Shown here piece by piece: positions 61,351 through 64,000 of a DNA stretch of 64,000 nucleotides. Numbering within the stretch: position 1 is the first letter of the stretch; the number at the start of each line of letters is the position of its first letter. The notes beneath the pieces are model-generated. The model ran no database searches. It saw nothing but the letters and a program-made list of their open reading frames with translations, and was not told the DNA's origin. Made by a program: the position numbers and the translations under genes. Source of the DNA: Sugiyamaella lignohabitans (Eukaryota > Ascomycota > Dipodascomycetes > Dipodascales > Trichomonascaceae); the NCBI RefSeq assembly GCF_001640025.1, contig NC_031672.1, forward strand, positions 5,866,847 through 5,930,846. Reading direction: 5' to 3'.

Positions 61351-63100
61351 TGTTTTTTGACATGTTTCGTAGTTATGTGATTGTTTGTATTTTATTTTAA
61401 TGTTATTAGATTGATGATTTTAAGCTGGTTACCTCTATTTGGTATGCAGGGTTTCAAAACTCTGCATATGGCCAATGATTTTATATAGGGGATCAATGAC
61501 TTCCAATAGGGCCAATTAAGCGACAAGAAAGGCTCCGCGTATAGTTAACAGAAAGGCAAAAAATACGAATCAACAAGCGATTGCCTTACTACGGCAAGGC
61601 AATCGCTTAATCAAGAATAAGATCGCAAACGACCACTTGAATGTCTCTTCGTTCTGCTCCAGAATAGAAAATGGTGGGGCAAGATGGTGATAGTATGCTA
61701 TATAGATCTGGAAAAATGCTTACTTTAAATCTAGCAATGAATTTGCCAGATAGCCTAAGAACCGCATATAAAAACATCTTCCTAATATAGTTCGATAGAA
61801 ACAGCAACTATTGTCATACACTATAAATCCCTCTCGGCATAGAATAATATATGGTCTAGTTTGATTTATTTGATATAGACCAAACACAGTGGGGCTAGTT
61901 CAAGAGAATGCTTAATTGATCAGAAATAGAAGAGGGGTTGAGGCATGTGTGGGTTGACGAGCGGACTGTGCTATGATGGCCCGTTTGCTGTTATTTTATT
62001 GGTTATGGCAGTTCGATGTGATGTGTAAGGAGATGGTTTTGTGGTTTACACTCGGATTATATGCTGACTGGTGGGGGTTGGTTGGTTCGCTGTGGATTTC
62101 CAGTGACGGTGTTGGAAGACTGGAATTTGATTTCAATTCTATGCGTGAAATTTAAACAGTAGCTTCCTCTTGTGTGCACATTGTTCACTTTCTTGGGTAT
62201 CCAGTAGGTTTTAGACTGAACCCTTCCTCAGGACGTTATGTGTAACAATCAGGATTTTCGATTAGTCTAGAGGATCTAGAGAAGAATAATTGAATAATAG
62301 ACATAGAGACAACGATCAAAGGCTTGTATGACAAATTCTTACCAGAGGATCTTAAATAGATGTAGAGCGATAATGCAGAATAGTGGATGATGGAATTTGT
62401 GGTGCTCTGGCAGGATCCTTTGCCACAATAAAAAAGGCCTATACTATACATAATTATTTCAATACACGTTACCAGGTCTCCATCACGCTGTTGCGGTTTG
62501 GTATGTTGCCTTTCACGCAACAACTAGGGTTTAGTGACGCAAATAGAAACATGGCCCGAAGACAGAGATTGACCGCTCTGTTGGATTCTGCGTTGAATTT
62601 AAAGTTTTGGTTTATTAGGATTTTTTCCATAAAATAAAATTAATAAAAGCCTGAATGATTTGAATCAGTGAGGCAAGACTAGTGTATGTTAAGGAGATCA
62701 AACGCAGTGCAGCTACAGATTATGGTAGGTGTTCGGGGCAAGAGATAGTAGTTGATGGGGTGATTAGAGGAGCAAGTGGTATGTTGTCTGGGGAAGTTGG
62801 TGGAGTTCGAAGTGGTTTCTTGGTAGTTGAATAGGAAGTCAGGGGTATAGAAGAGCAATATAGCGCACGCAGATGAACAGTGGGGTAGGGATCTTTTCAA
62901 GAAATTCAGGTAGGATTTCACAGTGTTTTCAAAGTTGATTTGATGTTTGCATGAGTGTAGTTGTTCGGATAGGGTTCGTGGAATAGTTAGGTTTAGATGA
63001 CATAGGAGTGTGTAACAGTGGATGTAGGATATAGGATATAGGACATATAGAGAGAGAATAGGTTGTGTATAGCAATTGGGAGAATAGGGTTAGGAAGATG
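61351..63100. other. subtelomere-like region without genes
   Basis: No supported gene in 1.75 kb. From about 62640 the plus strand becomes G/A-rich and C-poor, with short tandem runs such as GGATATA repeats near 63022-63040 and a first TAGGGTTAGG at 63085-63094. Open frames here (for example 62383-62637) have no recognisable product. Confidence 0.45.
61575..61608 (+). terminator. perfect 13-base inverted repeat downstream of the permease
   Basis: AAGCGATTGCCTT (61575-61587) and AAGGCAATCGCTT (61596-61608) with an 8-base loop, about 225 bases after the permease stop. Listed as a structural element; a terminator role is a guess, since eukaryotic 3-prime ends do not need hairpins. Confidence 0.3.
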
Positions 63101-64000
63101 TAACGCTCTTTAACATTCTTAACATTTTGCGAAGCAAAATGAGGCTCTTATATAACAATATTTAGGCGAAGCCTAAATATTGTAAGTAGAAAATTTCGAA
63201 GAAATTTTCGCTCTTAGTAGCGTTAACGCTCTTAAAACAAATTTTTGGCGAAGCCTAAAATTTGTAGTAGGGACGTAGAAGGTAACAGAAGGAAGGGATC
63301 ATTAAAGTAACAGAAGAGAAAGGGATCTTTAAGGGTAACGGAATCAGCGGAATTCGTATAGTATGAGGTCACCACAGCCGGAGTTGGAGTTGGGAGTTGG
63401 AGTTGGGAGTTGGAGTTGGGATACTAGGGTTAGGATATTAACAACGCTCTTAAACATTCTTAACATTTTGCGAAGCAAAATGACGCTCTTATAACAATAT
63501 CTAGGCGAAGCCTAGATATTGTAAGTAGAAAATTTCGAAGAAATTTTCGCTCTACTAGCGTTAACGCTCTTAAAACAAATTTTAGGCGAAGCCTAAAATT
63601 TGTAGTAGGGACGTAGAAGGTAACAGAAGGAAGGGATCTTAAGGGTAACAGAAAGGAAAGGGATATTAATGGTAACAGAATCAGCGGAATTCGTATAGTA
63701 TGAGGTCACCACAGCCGGAGTTGGAGTTGGGAGTTGGAGTTGGGAGTTGGAGTTGGGATACTAGGGTTAGGATATTAACAACGCTCTTAAACATTCTTAA
63801 CATTTTGCGAAGCAAAATGACGCTCTTATAACAATATCTAGGCGAAGCCTAGATATTGTAAGTAGAAAATTTCGAAGAAATTTTCGCTCTACTAGCGTTA
63901 ACGCTCTTAAAACAAATTTTAGGCGAAGCCTAAAATTTGAAGTAGGGACGTAGAAGGTAACAGAAGGAAGGGATCTTAAGGGTAACAGAAAGGAAAGGGA
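63101..64000 (+). repeat. tandem satellite of about 337-341 bp with four GAA-triloop hairpins per unit
   Basis: Unit starts at about 63101, 63441 and 63779; the third is cut by the window edge. Each unit has, in order: a 19-base hairpin centred TTTTGCGAAGCAAAA; a 27-base hairpin centred TAGGCGAAGCCTA; a 21-base hairpin centred AATTTCGAAGAAATT; GCGTTAACGC; a 29-base hairpin centred TAGGCGAAGCCTA; purine-rich GGTAACAGAAGGAAGGGATC stretches; a GGAGTT/GGGAGTT minisatellite; and TAGGGTTAGG. First-unit hairpins are at 63123-63141, 63156-63182, 63189-63209 and 63237-63265. Confidence 0.9.

Noticed and set aside
62383..62637. 84-codon frame in the subtelomere-like region
   Set aside because: No family, no codon bias, and within repeat-rich noncoding sequence.
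63101..64000. CRISPR-like array
   Set aside because: Regular spacing at about 340 bp with conserved linkers and hairpins is a satellite; the context is eukaryotic nuclear DNA.
1..64000. tRNA, rRNA, U-snRNA, RNase P and SRP RNA genes
   Set aside because: I scanned by eye for T-loop sequences and known conserved cores on both strands and found none that folds. A covariance-model search would be decisive.
1..64000. LTR retrotransposons or autonomous DNA transposons
   Set aside because: No long terminal repeats, integrase, reverse transcriptase or intact transposase; the only transposase-like protein (36192) appears domesticated.

Overview
The window is nuclear DNA of a budding yeast (Saccharomycotina), moderately AT-rich. 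The pieces point to an early-branching lineage of the Dipodascaceae/Trichomonascaceae type (Sugiyamaella, Blastobotrys, Yarrowia). Respiratory complex I is present (NUBM). Many genes carry introns with a CTAAC branch site just upstream of the acceptor AG. There is a secreted GH10 xylanase, a GPH-type sucrose/maltose permease and an alkyltransferase-like DNA repair protein. Sugiyamaella-like is my best guess and is inference only. About 30 protein genes are called; no rRNA, convincing tRNA, CRISPR or complete transposon was found.

Layout. 0-4 kb: a small CxxC zinc protein and a clathrin adaptor of the AP180 family. 4.8-12.3 kb: disaccharide permease, PUT2, xylanase, glucosylceramide synthase. 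13-19 kb: RLP24, PAM18, RBG2 and SDH6. 20-25 kb: carnitine carrier CRC1, gamma-tubulin complex SPC98, Yip3. 25-27.5 kb: a gene-poor AT-rich stretch holding a degenerate direct repeat. 27.5-39 kb: a 1722-residue ankyrin/RCC1/BTB protein, the DNA repair protein ATL1, ribosomal protein eL39, and a CENP-B-like transcription factor. 39-46.5 kb: ILV1, an aminotransferase, FMP25, FMP32, SEC53. 47-57.7 kb: RPS14, a HAD phosphatase, LEU2, an SDR, NUBM, ICP55 and two unrecognised proteins. 59.8-61.4 kb: purine-cytosine permease. 61.4-64 kb: no gene, then a tandem satellite of about 340 bp per unit that looks subtelomeric.

Several genes are only visible after splicing by hand. RPL39 has a first exon of six bases. 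SDH6, PAM18, YIP3, ATL1, RPS14, RLP24 and the HAD phosphatase have short first exons. The AP180 adaptor contains an 18-base internal exon. Starts were moved to the first plausible ATG wherever an upstream non-ATG codon only extended the frame.

Functional links: PUT2 and FMP32 both belong to mitochondrial proline use; ILV1 and LEU2 to branched-chain amino-acid synthesis; SDH6, NUBM, FMP25, PAM18, ICP55 and CRC1 to mitochondrial assembly and metabolism; the xylanase and the disaccharide permease to plant-polysaccharide feeding.

The most unusual material is repetitive: (1) a family of GC-rich 60-base modules, single or as inverted pairs, in intergenic and intronic positions; (2) a satellite at the right edge in which each unit carries four perfect or near-perfect hairpins closed by a C-GAA-G triloop, one of them with a compensatory base-pair change. 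Coordinates of splice sites were checked for reading-frame consistency, but all calls are by eye with no database search.
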